Below are positions 1-6,359 of a stretch of DNA of 11,220 nt, one piece after another (positions within the stretch are counted from its first letter, which is position 1; each line of letters starts with the position of its first letter). The notes under the pieces were generated by a model. The model did no database searches and was not told the origin of the DNA. It worked only from the letters and a program-made list of their open reading frames with translations. This DNA is from Chloroflexota bacterium (GTDB taxonomy: Bacteria; Chloroflexota; Anaerolineae; 4572-78; J111). The translations under genes and the position numbers were made by a program. The stretch spans positions 1 through 11,220 of the forward strand of contig RFJV01000214.1 of NCBI GenBank assembly GCA_003694775.1, in the 5' to 3' direction.

Positions 1-48
1 GGATGCCCCGCCTACGGGGTAAACGGCTATTTTCAGGGGAGGCAATCC

Positions 49-84
49 ATTCGTGTATTCGTGTTGTATTCGCGGACGGCCAGA
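49..84 (+). repeat. ATTCGTG-type intergenic repeat, copy A
   Basis: Three closely spaced ATTCGTG-like words (ATTCGTG at 49-55, ATTCGTG at 57-63, ATTCGCG at 68-74) are followed by GACGGCCAG. The same arrangement, ATTCGTG words followed by GGAYGGCTG, recurs twice in the intergenic region upstream of the binding-protein gene. It sits in non-coding DNA ahead of the IclR promoter. It looks like a degenerate member of a dispersed intergenic repeat family; its function is unknown. Confidence 0.5.
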
Positions 85-131
85 AACGCAAAATCCGTCA
101 AAAATTTGAAATACCCCCCCCGCTTTTCCCC

Positions 132-160
132 TTGACAAATCGTCCAGCGGGGTTTATAAT
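132..160 (+). promoter_or_regulatory. Consensus sigma-70 promoter for the IclR gene
   Basis: TTGACA at 132-137 and TATAAT at 155-160 match the housekeeping consensus at all twelve positions, with the optimal 17-base spacer. Transcription would start near 167 and give a leader of roughly 55-80 bases before the IclR start. Such a strong promoter in front of a regulator suggests that the regulator, or another protein, represses it. IclR proteins commonly repress their own gene, but no clear operator palindrome overlaps these boxes. Confidence 0.85.
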
Positions 161-221
161 AGTTTTGCTTAGAGAAATTCAGTTTCTCTGTCCGAACCCC
201 CCCTGCGATAATCAATGATAA

Positions 222-1070
222 TTGAACAGTCTGCCCGATGCTGCAATGACGCCAGAGAATGCATCAAGGATAAATTCATACTTCATTGAAAGTTTGGGAC
301 GCGGGCTAAAAGTTCTGTCCCTGTTCTCTACCGAATCCCCCACTCTCAGCCTGAACGATGTTACCCAACGTCTCCAACTGAATAAAACAACGGCCTATCG
401 TCTGCTTTATACCCTGGAAAACCTGGGGTACATTCGCCGCGACGCCGAAACCCGGCGCTACCAGCCTACCCTGGAAATTCTGCGGCTAGGGTTTGTAGTA
501 CTGAACCAACTGGAGGTGCGTCAAATTGCGGCCCCCTACCTGCGCCAATTGGTTGATGATGTGCAGGAAACTGTCAATCTGGCCGTACTGGACCAGCACG
601 AGGTGGTTTATATCGACCGGGTAGGCAGTAAGCATATGGTCAATGTATACCGGCCTATTGGCTCACGGCTTCCGGCCTACTGCACATCTACCGGCAAGGT
701 TTTGCTGGCTTTTTCTCCCCCGGAAATTGTAGAACGGGCGATAGAGGCCACGTCCTGGCAACAATTAACCGAACGCACCATTGTATCTCCCGAAGCGTTC
801 CGGAAAAATCTGGCGTTGATTCGCCGGCGAGGCTTTGCCGACAGCTACGGCGAAATGATACCGGAGTTAAGTGCAGTATCGGCACCGATTTTTCAGAATA
901 ACGGGCAGGTTATCGCCGCGGTGAACATTTCTGTACCTACCCACCGGACAACATACGAACGGCTGGTCAACGAACTGGGACCACGCGTGGTTAAAACCGC
1001 TCAGCAAATTTCGCAAGCATTTGGATATCACTCCGATGTAACTGCTCAGGCCAAGAGAAAAATCCGGTAA
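222..1070 (+). CDS. IclR-family transcriptional regulator
   Basis: This is a DNA-binding regulator of the IclR family. Family members usually sense a small organic acid or catabolic intermediate and control neighbouring uptake or degradation genes. The N-terminal winged helix-turn-helix spans about residues 24-85 (SLGRGLKVLSLF lead-in, recognition region LNKTTAYRLLYTLENLGYIR). The effector-binding domain follows at about 95-270, with LPAYCTSTGKVLLAF and the late SAPIFQNNGQVIAAVNIS segment typical of the fold. At 282 residues the length is normal. The start is uncertain: TTG at 222 follows an in-frame stop at 219-221, and ATG at 246 would give 274 residues. Neither has a clear Shine-Dalgarno sequence. 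The protein lies upstream of, and codirectional with, the liv transporter operon, so control of that operon is plausible but inferred. The effector cannot be read from the sequence. Confidence 0.93.
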   Translation: MNSLPDAAMTPENASRINSYFIESLGRGLKVLSLFSTESPTLSLNDVTQRLQLNKTTAYRLLYTLENLGYIRRDAETRRYQPTLEILRLGFVVLNQLEVRQIAAPYLRQLVDDVQETVNLAVLDQHEVVYIDRVGSKHMVNVYRPIGSRLPAYCTSTGKVLLAFSPPEIVERAIEATSWQQLTERTIVSPEAFRKNLALIRRRGFADSYGEMIPELSAVSAPIFQNNGQVIAAVNISVPTHRTTYERLVNELGPRVVKTAQQISQAFGYHSDVTAQAKRKIR

Positions 1071-1095
1071 AGCGTTATCAATTCCGCCCATCTCA

Positions 1096-1130
1096 CGTAA
1101 ATCGTAAATCGTAACCCGTAAATCGTAAAT
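1096..1130 (+). repeat. Five tandem CGTAAAT heptamers
   Basis: Five head-to-tail 7-base units occupy 1096-1130: CGTAAAT, CGTAAAT, CGTAACC, CGTAAAT, CGTAAAT. Only the middle unit deviates. Short tandem heptanucleotide arrays of this kind are known from intergenic DNA of cyanobacteria and some other filamentous bacteria, and I recall similar ATTTACG arrays in Chloroflexota. The unit length is compatible with slippage expansion. No function is apparent. Confidence 0.85.
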
Positions 1131-1158
1131 ACTCATTCGCCCTTACAAACCACGAGTT

Positions 1159-1231
1159 CACGAATGAATCGCGAGGCAAACATTCGGGCATTCGTGTTCT
1201 ATTCGTGGATGGCTGAACAGTTACCACGAAT
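1159..1231 (+). repeat. ATTCGTG-type repeat, copy B, with nested inverted pairs
   Basis: CATTCGTG (1189-1196) and ATTCGTGG (1201-1208) lead into GATGGCTGAACAGTTACC, ending at 1225. Two 8-base inverted pairs are present: CACGAATG 1159-1166 with CATTCGTG 1189-1196, and ATTCGTGG 1201-1208 with CCACGAAT 1224-1231. The segment could form alternative hairpins. It is related to copies A and C. Confidence 0.6.
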
Positions 1232-1278
1232 TTATAATCCGTCTCCGCCAGGGGAATGAGTCTCCGCCTGTACTATCG

Positions 1279-1340
1279 ATTCGTGTACCTGCTCCCGTCA
1301 GGGGGTTCGTGAAAAATACGTGGACGGCTGGGCAGTTACC
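1279..1340 (+). repeat. ATTCGTG-type repeat, copy C
   Basis: ATTCGTG (1279-1285) and a second TTCGTG (1306-1311) are followed by ATACGTGGACGGCTGGGCAG and TTACC, ending at 1340. The terminal 25 bases match the end of copy B at about 20 positions, so the two are diverged direct copies about 115 bases apart. The insert between the TTCGTG words differs from copy B, which suggests a modular repeat. Confidence 0.6.
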
Positions 1341-1445
1341 AATTTTTGCAAAAATATTTGGGGAAAGGGGGTGTTTCAACAGAGCGTATTCGATGCCCCG
1401 GTAGCTTTCGTATAACAGGTGATTTTTGGAGAATATCGTACAATC

Positions 1446-1451
1446 AGGAGG
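1446..1451 (+). promoter_or_regulatory. Ribosome-binding site that fixes the binding-protein start
   Basis: AGGAGG at 1446-1451 is a perfect Shine-Dalgarno core ten bases before ATG at 1462. The reading frame is open back to a TTG at 1426, but that start lies upstream of this site and would put 12 unlikely residues ahead of an excellent signal peptide. The site therefore supports 1462 as the true start. Confidence 0.85.
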
Positions 1452-1461
1452 ACGAAACATC

Positions 1462-2931
1462 ATGAAAAAATATCTATTTTGGTTTGCTGTGGTGCTGATG
1501 TTGGTGATGCCGGCTGTATCTGGAGCCGCGCCGCTCAATCAGGGGCAAGATTATGTAGTGCAGGCAGACGACTGGCTCAGCAAGCTGGCAGAAAAATTCC
1601 TGGGCGACCCGCTGGCCTACCCGGCAATTACCTACTACACCAATCAAAAGAATGCCGAGGATGAAAGCTACGCCAAAATCAGCAATTCCGATGTTATTGA
1701 AGTAGGCTGGAAGATTTACATTCCTACCCAGGAAGAAGCCCAGGCCTACTTCTCCGGCAGTGTGCAGAAAGTTGGCGAGGGGACCATCAAGATTGGGGCC
1801 TTGATGCCCCTTTCGGCGCCCGGTTCTGTCAGCGGTGGTACGGCGATGAAAGCGGCGTTTGAAATTGCTCTGGAAGAAATCAATGCCGCCGGCGGGGTGC
1901 TGGGTCAGCCGGTTGAGCTGATAATGGTCGATACAGAAGGCCTGCCGGAACGAGGCACTGCCGCCATGCAGAGATTAATCAACCAGGATGGTGTTGTCGG
2001 CGTGGTGGGTGAATACCACAGTGCCGTAGGACTGACAGCCAAAGAAGTGGCCCACGACAACCATGTGCCGGTAATTTTTGCCGAAACCTGGAATGACAAT
2101 ATCACTGCGGTCCAGTACCCCGAAGTATTCCGCATTGCCCCGGTGTCATCCGAAGTGGCGGAAGTGGATGCCAACTTCCTGCAGTCGGTGGGGGCCAAGT
2201 ATGTGGTCATTATGACCGAAAACACCGGCTATGGTATTCCTGCCGCGGAGCAAACCGAAGCCCGTCTGGCCGAACGCGGCATCGAAAGCGATACCTACTT
2301 TGCCGACCTCGGTACGCTGGACTTTGCCCCGGTTATCGAACGTATCAAAGCCGGCCCCAAGCCGGATGCCATCTGGGTCCTGCTGACCGGCGAAACCTCG
2401 TTTAACTTTGAACAGCAGGCCGCCGAAGCCGGCATTGGGCCGCAAAACCTGCTGATGATTTGCAACCAGGCCGCGGCCGACAGCGAGGCCTTCTGGGCCT
2501 CCGTGCCCGATGGCAACCTGTGTGTCTGGCGACGCATTGGTCTGCCGCAACAGCTCTGGACCGATGCCACCAAGGCTTTTGCCGCCAAATACAAGGAAAA
2601 GACCGGCAAAGCAACGCCCGAATCGTTCGCCATGGAAGCCTACGACTCGCTAAAGCTGATGGCTCAGGCCATCAACGAAGCCGGCTCTACCGACCCGGAC
2701 GCCATCATCAATGCCCTGGAAAACATCACCTACAACGGCGCACTGGGAACCATCACCTTCCCCTATGGCTTGAAGAATCCTGTACCGGAGGATATGGACC
2801 CGAAATGGTGGCACCAGTTCCCGGACCCGGCCATTACGATGGTTCAGTACACCGAAAAAGGGCAGGACGCGGCAGATGTGACCGTTGTCTTCCCCGAAAA
2901 GTATAAAACCGGTGAGCTGATTCGTCCGTAA
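1462..2931 (+). CDS. Secreted LysM-containing branched-chain amino acid type ABC transporter substrate-binding protein
   Basis: This is the extracytoplasmic receptor of the Liv/HAAT transporter (Peripla_BP_6 type), 489 residues from ATG 1462. Residues 1-22 form a signal peptide (KK charge, hydrophobic core, AVSGAA cleavage region). There is no lipobox cysteine, so signal peptidase I processing is expected rather than lipid anchoring. Residues about 30-88 read as a LysM domain: DYVVQADDWLSKLAEKFLGD at the front and VIEVGWKIYIP at the end. The binding protein proper starts at about 108 (TIKIGALMPLSAPGSVSGG) and keeps family hallmarks such as EINAAGGVLGQPVEL and the PEVFRIAPVSS segment. The extra domain makes it longer than a usual LivJ/LivK (about 370 residues) and could tether it to the cell wall. 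It leads the liv operon. The ligand is not decidable; LivJ-type families also bind urea, amides and aromatic acids. Confidence 0.92.
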   Translation: MKKYLFWFAVVLMLVMPAVSGAAPLNQGQDYVVQADDWLSKLAEKFLGDPLAYPAITYYTNQKNAEDESYAKISNSDVIEVGWKIYIPTQEEAQAYFSGSVQKVGEGTIKIGALMPLSAPGSVSGGTAMKAAFEIALEEINAAGGVLGQPVELIMVDTEGLPERGTAAMQRLINQDGVVGVVGEYHSAVGLTAKEVAHDNHVPVIFAETWNDNITAVQYPEVFRIAPVSSEVAEVDANFLQSVGAKYVVIMTENTGYGIPAAEQTEARLAERGIESDTYFADLGTLDFAPVIERIKAGPKPDAIWVLLTGETSFNFEQQAAEAGIGPQNLLMICNQAAADSEAFWASVPDGNLCVWRRIGLPQQLWTDATKAFAAKYKEKTGKATPESFAMEAYDSLKLMAQAINEAGSTDPDAIINALENITYNGALGTITFPYGLKNPVPEDMDPKWWHQFPDPAITMVQYTEKGQDAADVTVVFPEKYKTGELIRP

Positions 2932-2947
2932 CCGCAGGTAAACCGCG

Positions 2948-2970
2948 GGGGCGGGGTTAAGACCCGCCCC
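2948..2970 (+). repeat. GC-rich hairpin after the binding-protein gene
   Basis: GGGGCGGG (2948-2955) and CCCGCCCC (2963-2970) form an 8-base perfect stem around a 7-base loop, followed by TACAAAAA rather than a T-run. It is not a good rho-independent terminator. In binding-protein operons such a stem often protects the upstream messenger end and lowers downstream expression, which would suit excess receptor over permease; that role is inference. Its outer CCCCTAC end resembles the palindromes at 2988 and 8590. Confidence 0.65.
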
Positions 2971-2977
2971 TACAAAA

Positions 2978-3038
2978 AGGGAAATCCGTAGGGCGACATT
3001 AATGTCGCCCTACCCCAACGTTATTTTATACGAGGAGC
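2978..3038 (+). repeat. 61-base exact direct repeat, copy 1: palindrome, leader and Shine-Dalgarno before livH
   Basis: The 61 bases are identical to 8637-8697. They contain a perfect 26-base palindrome (2988-3013, half-site GTAGGGCGACATT), then an AT-rich leader (CCCAACGTTATTTTATACG) and GAGGAG (3032-3037). GAGGAG serves as ribosome-binding site for livH with a rather long 12-base spacing to ATG 3050. The palindrome centre supplies an ATG (3002) in frame with livH. Identity ends one base after the Shine-Dalgarno sequence. Confidence 0.95.
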
Positions 3039-3049
3039 AATCGAACTTT

Positions 3050-4264
3050 ATGCAAGCAAGCCCACTCCTGCAGGAATTCCATCCTGGCCCGGCACTGCTG
3101 ATTCTGGCCTGGGTAGTGGTTTGGGGGGGTATCGGCGGGGTGGTGACGCCCCGCATTTACCGCCGCCGCGACCTGGACGCGTCAAAAGCAACCCTGTACG
3201 GGACCATTGCCGGGGCCGGGTTGGGACCAATCCTGTTAATCATCCTGTGGACAAAAACCCCGGAACTGGATTGGCGTTGGAATGTTATCCCTTCATTGAC
3301 CGCCCTGGGCCTGTTATATTGGGCCTTTGCCACCTATCACCCTGCTAACCTGTGTGTCACCAGCGGAACGTATGTTATCAGCCAGGTCAGCAACGGTATT
3401 TTGATTGGCATTCTGTACGGTGTTATTGCCATCGGGTTAACACTGATTTTCTCCATTCTGGGAATTGTCAGCTTTGCCCACGGCCAGTTTTATATGCTTG
3501 GTGGCTACGCGGCCTTCTTTACCATCAGCCAAACGATGGGGGCCGGCCTGCATCCGATTATCGGGTTGCTGATGGCGGGGCTGATTACATTTGTTATTGG
3601 CGTGGTCTTTGAATACACCCTCCTCCGACCGATGCACCTGGGCAAAGTGGAACGTCCCGGCGAATATGCCATCCTGCTGACCTTTGGCCTGGCCTTTTTC
3701 CTGGAATATTCCGCCCTGGCGATTCTGGGCGCCAATCCACGCAAGGTGGACCCGTTTTTCAACTTGGGGAACATCACCATCGGCGCCATTACGCTTCCGC
3801 CGTCGCGAGTAATTGCCGCGGGGATTGGCTTGCTTATCCTGGTGATTCTGCTCTGGTTTTTGAACTACACCTGGCTGGGCAAAGCCCTGCGCGCCGTCAG
3901 TCAAGATAAACAGGCCGCGGCGGTGGTGGGCATCAACCCGCTGAATATGAATACTCTGGCCTTTGGCCTGGGGGCAATGTTGGCCGGACTATCCGGTGCG
4001 GCCCTGGTACAGGTACTGGCCTGGGTGCCCAACATTGGTGCATTAGCCTCGACCCGTTCCTTTGTGGTGATTGTGCTGGGTGGAATGGGGTCGTTGCCTG
4101 GGGCGATGATTGGCGGTATCGTTATCGGCATTGTGGAGTCTTTGGGCGTGGGATGCTTCCCAGATGTCAGCCGGGCGCTGGCTTACCAGCAAGTCTTTGG
4201 AATGATTATCTTTGCCGTAGTACTCCTGCTCAAACCCACCGGCTTGTTTGGGAGGGAACTATGA
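3050..4264 (+). CDS. livH: Branched-chain amino acid type ABC transporter permease, LivH family, with N-terminal membrane extension
   Basis: This is one of the two membrane subunits forming the transport channel. The LivH core runs from about residue 107 to 404. Its first helices carry the family pattern GILYGVIAIGLTLIFSILGI followed by VSFAHGQFYMLGGYAAFF. The cytoplasmic coupling region LGKALRAVSQDKQAAAVVGI contacts an ATPase. Residues 1-106 are extra: about three hydrophobic segments (near 15-32, 48-67 and 78-94) with the basic patch TPRIYRRRDLDASK between the first two. A usual LivH has about 290-310 residues; this one has 404. ATG 3050 was chosen because GAGGAG lies upstream. ATG 3002 inside the palindrome is in frame and would add 16 residues, but has no ribosome-binding site. 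The stop overlaps the livM start by ATGA. Confidence 0.9.
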   Translation: MQASPLLQEFHPGPALLILAWVVVWGGIGGVVTPRIYRRRDLDASKATLYGTIAGAGLGPILLIILWTKTPELDWRWNVIPSLTALGLLYWAFATYHPANLCVTSGTYVISQVSNGILIGILYGVIAIGLTLIFSILGIVSFAHGQFYMLGGYAAFFTISQTMGAGLHPIIGLLMAGLITFVIGVVFEYTLLRPMHLGKVERPGEYAILLTFGLAFFLEYSALAILGANPRKVDPFFNLGNITIGAITLPPSRVIAAGIGLLILVILLWFLNYTWLGKALRAVSQDKQAAAVVGINPLNMNTLAFGLGAMLAGLSGAALVQVLAWVPNIGALASTRSFVVIVLGGMGSLPGAMIGGIVIGIVESLGVGCFPDVSRALAYQQVFGMIIFAVVLLLKPTGLFGREL

Positions 4265-5568
4265 TGCGAACGGTCATTGCCTGGGCACTGGGGATTATCG
4301 CCGTTGTCTTCCTGGCCCTGATTCCCTTTGTGTACGATGTTTTCCCCTCCTTCCCGCCGGGGCTGGTCAACGAATATACTCTGCACGTTCTGATTGTTGG
4401 TTTCTATTTTGCTATGCTGGCCTCCAGCTGGTCTCTGCTGATGGGATACGGCGGGCAGTTTTCATTTGCACATCTGGCTTTTGCCGGCATCGGGGCCTAC
4501 ACCACCGGCCTGATGGGACGCTATTTGGGCACCCATGCACTCACCGGCATCATCGCCGGCACTCTGATGGCCGGACTTTTCGGGCTGGTCATCGGTATGC
4601 TGGTTCTGCGCCTGCGAAAAACCTACCTGGCCCTGTTCACCATTGCCTTTGCCGAAATCTTCCGGCTGGTTATCAGTGCGGAAAAAGATTTTACCGAAGG
4701 CCCCAATGGACTGCCTGTTGAGCCGCTCTTTCCCAATGGGCTGAACATTGCCGGCTACCATTTTGACAAGGTTGACAAACTGCCACCCTACTTTATCATG
4801 CTGGCCCTGCTGTTAATCTCTCTGGCGCTGATGTCGTGGCTGGCCGCGAGCCGGTTTGGGCTGTTTTTGCGGGCCATCCGTGAGGACGAAGAAGCCGCCG
4901 CGGCCCTGGGCGTCGACGTGGTCCGCTACAAAGTGCTGGTATTTGTCATCACCAGTATGGTGGCCGGTCTGGCCGGTGCGGTCCGGGCCCATTATGTTAC
5001 CGTCATTACTCCCAACGATATGATTATCCTGTGGATGAGCCTGGTTATCACGATGTCGGTACTGGGTGGCATAGAAAGCCTGATTGCCTCGGCCATCGGC
5101 GGGATTGTGGTGTTTGTTCTGCTGGAATACCTGCGAACCAACTTCCTGACCACATCGGTTATGGCCGTAGTGCTGACCGTAATTTTGGCCCCTACCCTTT
5201 ACTACCTCAGCCGGTACGCGGCCCGGCGCTGGTTCAATTCGCCATTGAAAGGCAGAACCAGAACCTTCGCTATTATCGCCGCGGCAGTGGTGGCCCTGGT
5301 TATTGGTATAGCCGTGCGCGAGCCGGTCACCACGGGATTGTCTTACGCCTACTATGATATGACCGGTTCCCTCTTCCCGGAAACGATTGATATGAGTGCA
5401 TGGCGACTCGTATTCTTTGGGATTGTGCTGATGCTGACTCTGCGCTTCTACCAGAACGGTCTGCTGTATCCGGTAATGCAGTACTACTTCCGGCCCGGCA
5501 GTCTAAAAGAAACCGTTGCCAAACGAGAAGCCGCCGCGGCCATAGCAGAAACGGAGGCCGGCTCATGA
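4261..5568 (+). CDS. livM: Branched-chain amino acid type ABC transporter permease, LivM family
   Basis: This is the second membrane subunit of the transporter, 435 residues. LivM hallmarks are GYGGQFSFAHLAFAGIGAYT (residues near 61-80) and the cytoplasmic coupling loop AIREDEEAAAALGVDVVRYK with the helix that follows it. ATG at 4261 overlaps the livH stop (ATGA); a second ATG at 4264 is equally possible, with GGGAGGG at 4250-4256 as ribosome-binding site. The usual final helix and its GLL ending appear to be WRLVFFGIVLMLTLRFYQNG plus LL at about 381-402. Between the preceding helix (ending near EYLR, about residue 292) and this one there are some 85 extra residues with additional hydrophobic stretches (TFAIIAAAVVALVIGIAV). 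The tail is alanine- and glutamate-rich. The stop overlaps livG by ATGA. Confidence 0.9.
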   Translation: MMRTVIAWALGIIAVVFLALIPFVYDVFPSFPPGLVNEYTLHVLIVGFYFAMLASSWSLLMGYGGQFSFAHLAFAGIGAYTTGLMGRYLGTHALTGIIAGTLMAGLFGLVIGMLVLRLRKTYLALFTIAFAEIFRLVISAEKDFTEGPNGLPVEPLFPNGLNIAGYHFDKVDKLPPYFIMLALLLISLALMSWLAASRFGLFLRAIREDEEAAAALGVDVVRYKVLVFVITSMVAGLAGAVRAHYVTVITPNDMIILWMSLVITMSVLGGIESLIASAIGGIVVFVLLEYLRTNFLTTSVMAVVLTVILAPTLYYLSRYAARRWFNSPLKGRTRTFAIIAAAVVALVIGIAVREPVTTGLSYAYYDMTGSLFPETIDMSAWRLVFFGIVLMLTLRFYQNGLLYPVMQYYFRPGSLKETVAKREAAAAIAETEAGS

Positions 5569-6356
5569 ACGCGCAACCTCGTCCCATTCACCTGGAAGTT
5601 AGAAACCTGACCAAAAATTTTGGCGGTTTACAGGCCTTGAACAACGTATCGTTTGAAATTCACGGTCCAGAGCTGGTCGGCTTGATTGGCCCAAATGGAG
5701 CCGGAAAAACCACCCTCACCAACCTGCTGGACGGAGCACTGACTCCTACCAGCGGCACCATCTACCTGAACGGTCGCCGGATTGATGGCAACAAACCTTA
5801 CCAGATTGCCCGCGCCGGTTTGGGACGGACTTTTCAGGTAACCCGCTCCTTCCGACGGATGACCGTGATGGAAAACCTGCTGGTCCCGGCGATGGCAATG
5901 CACGCCACGGCCAGCCGGAAAGAGCTGGAAAAACAGGCCTGGGAAGTGCTGGAATTCCTCACTTTTGAACACCTGGCCCATGAATACGCCCGCAGTTTAT
6001 CCGGCGGTCAGCAAAAACTGCTGGAGCTGGGGCGTCTCCTGATGCTGGACCCGGACATCATCATTCTGGATGAACCGTTTGCCGGAGTCCACCCCAAACT
6101 GATGGAAAAAATCTACGAATACATCACCACGGTAAATGCCCGGCACAAAGCTTTCATCATCATCAGTCACGATATGGACACCATCTTCACCCTGAGCAAA
6201 CGCCTGCTGGTGCTGAACTTTGGTGAGCTGATTGCCGACGGCACCCCCGAAGAAGTACGCCGCGACCCGGCGGTCATTGAGGCGTATCTGGGAGAAGAAG
6301 AGGAAGAAGAACTACCTGCGGCTGGCAATCAGGCCCAAACGGAAGGAGATACATAA
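5565..6356 (+). CDS. livG: Branched-chain amino acid type ABC transporter ATP-binding protein, LivG family
   Basis: This cytoplasmic ATPase energises the Liv permease, 263 residues. Walker A is GPNGAGKTT (42-50). The Q-loop region is GLGRTFQVTRSFRRMTVMEN (Q91), the ABC signature LSGGQQ (145-150), Walker B IIILDEP (165-171), the D-loop AGVHP, and the switch histidine H202 in IIISHDMD. The RTFQ motif and the GELIADGTPEEVRRDPAVIEAYLG ending identify the LivG branch. The C-terminus adds an acidic run (EEEEEE). ATG 5565 is supported by GGAGG at 5553-5557 and by the ATGA overlap with livM; the open frame further upstream lies inside livM and is not used. Confidence 0.95.
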   Translation: MNAQPRPIHLEVRNLTKNFGGLQALNNVSFEIHGPELVGLIGPNGAGKTTLTNLLDGALTPTSGTIYLNGRRIDGNKPYQIARAGLGRTFQVTRSFRRMTVMENLLVPAMAMHATASRKELEKQAWEVLEFLTFEHLAHEYARSLSGGQQKLLELGRLLMLDPDIIILDEPFAGVHPKLMEKIYEYITTVNARHKAFIIISHDMDTIFTLSKRLLVLNFGELIADGTPEEVRRDPAVIEAYLGEEEEEELPAAGNQAQTEGDT

Positions 6357-6359
6357 GCG

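Larger units (their letters stand above)
1071..1461. other. Gene-free, repeat-rich intergenic region before the liv operon
   Basis: About 390 bases separate the IclR stop from the binding-protein start, and no convincing gene lies on either strand. The left part holds five tandem heptamers. The middle holds two diverged copies of the ATTCGTG...GGAYGGCTG...CAGTTACC repeat with several short inverted pairs. The right part (1341-1461) must contain the liv promoter and any operator. A TATAAC at 1411-1416 is a possible -10 box but lacks a good -35. TACAAT at 1439-1444 lies too close to the ribosome-binding site to serve as a -10. I see no convincing rho-independent terminator for the IclR gene here. 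Confidence 0.7.

Noticed and set aside
6..19. Short hairpin CCCCG / CGGGG at the window start, possible terminator of an upstream gene
   Set aside because: A 5-base stem with only a weak T-run some distance away; the upstream gene is not in the window.
1096..1130. CRISPR-like array
   Set aside because: The units are 7 bases in direct tandem with no spacers; no cas genes are present.
1221..1538. Open frame of 105 codons on the - strand in the intergenic region
   Set aside because: It runs through repeats and the signal-peptide region of the binding-protein gene, with no ribosome-binding site or family resemblance.
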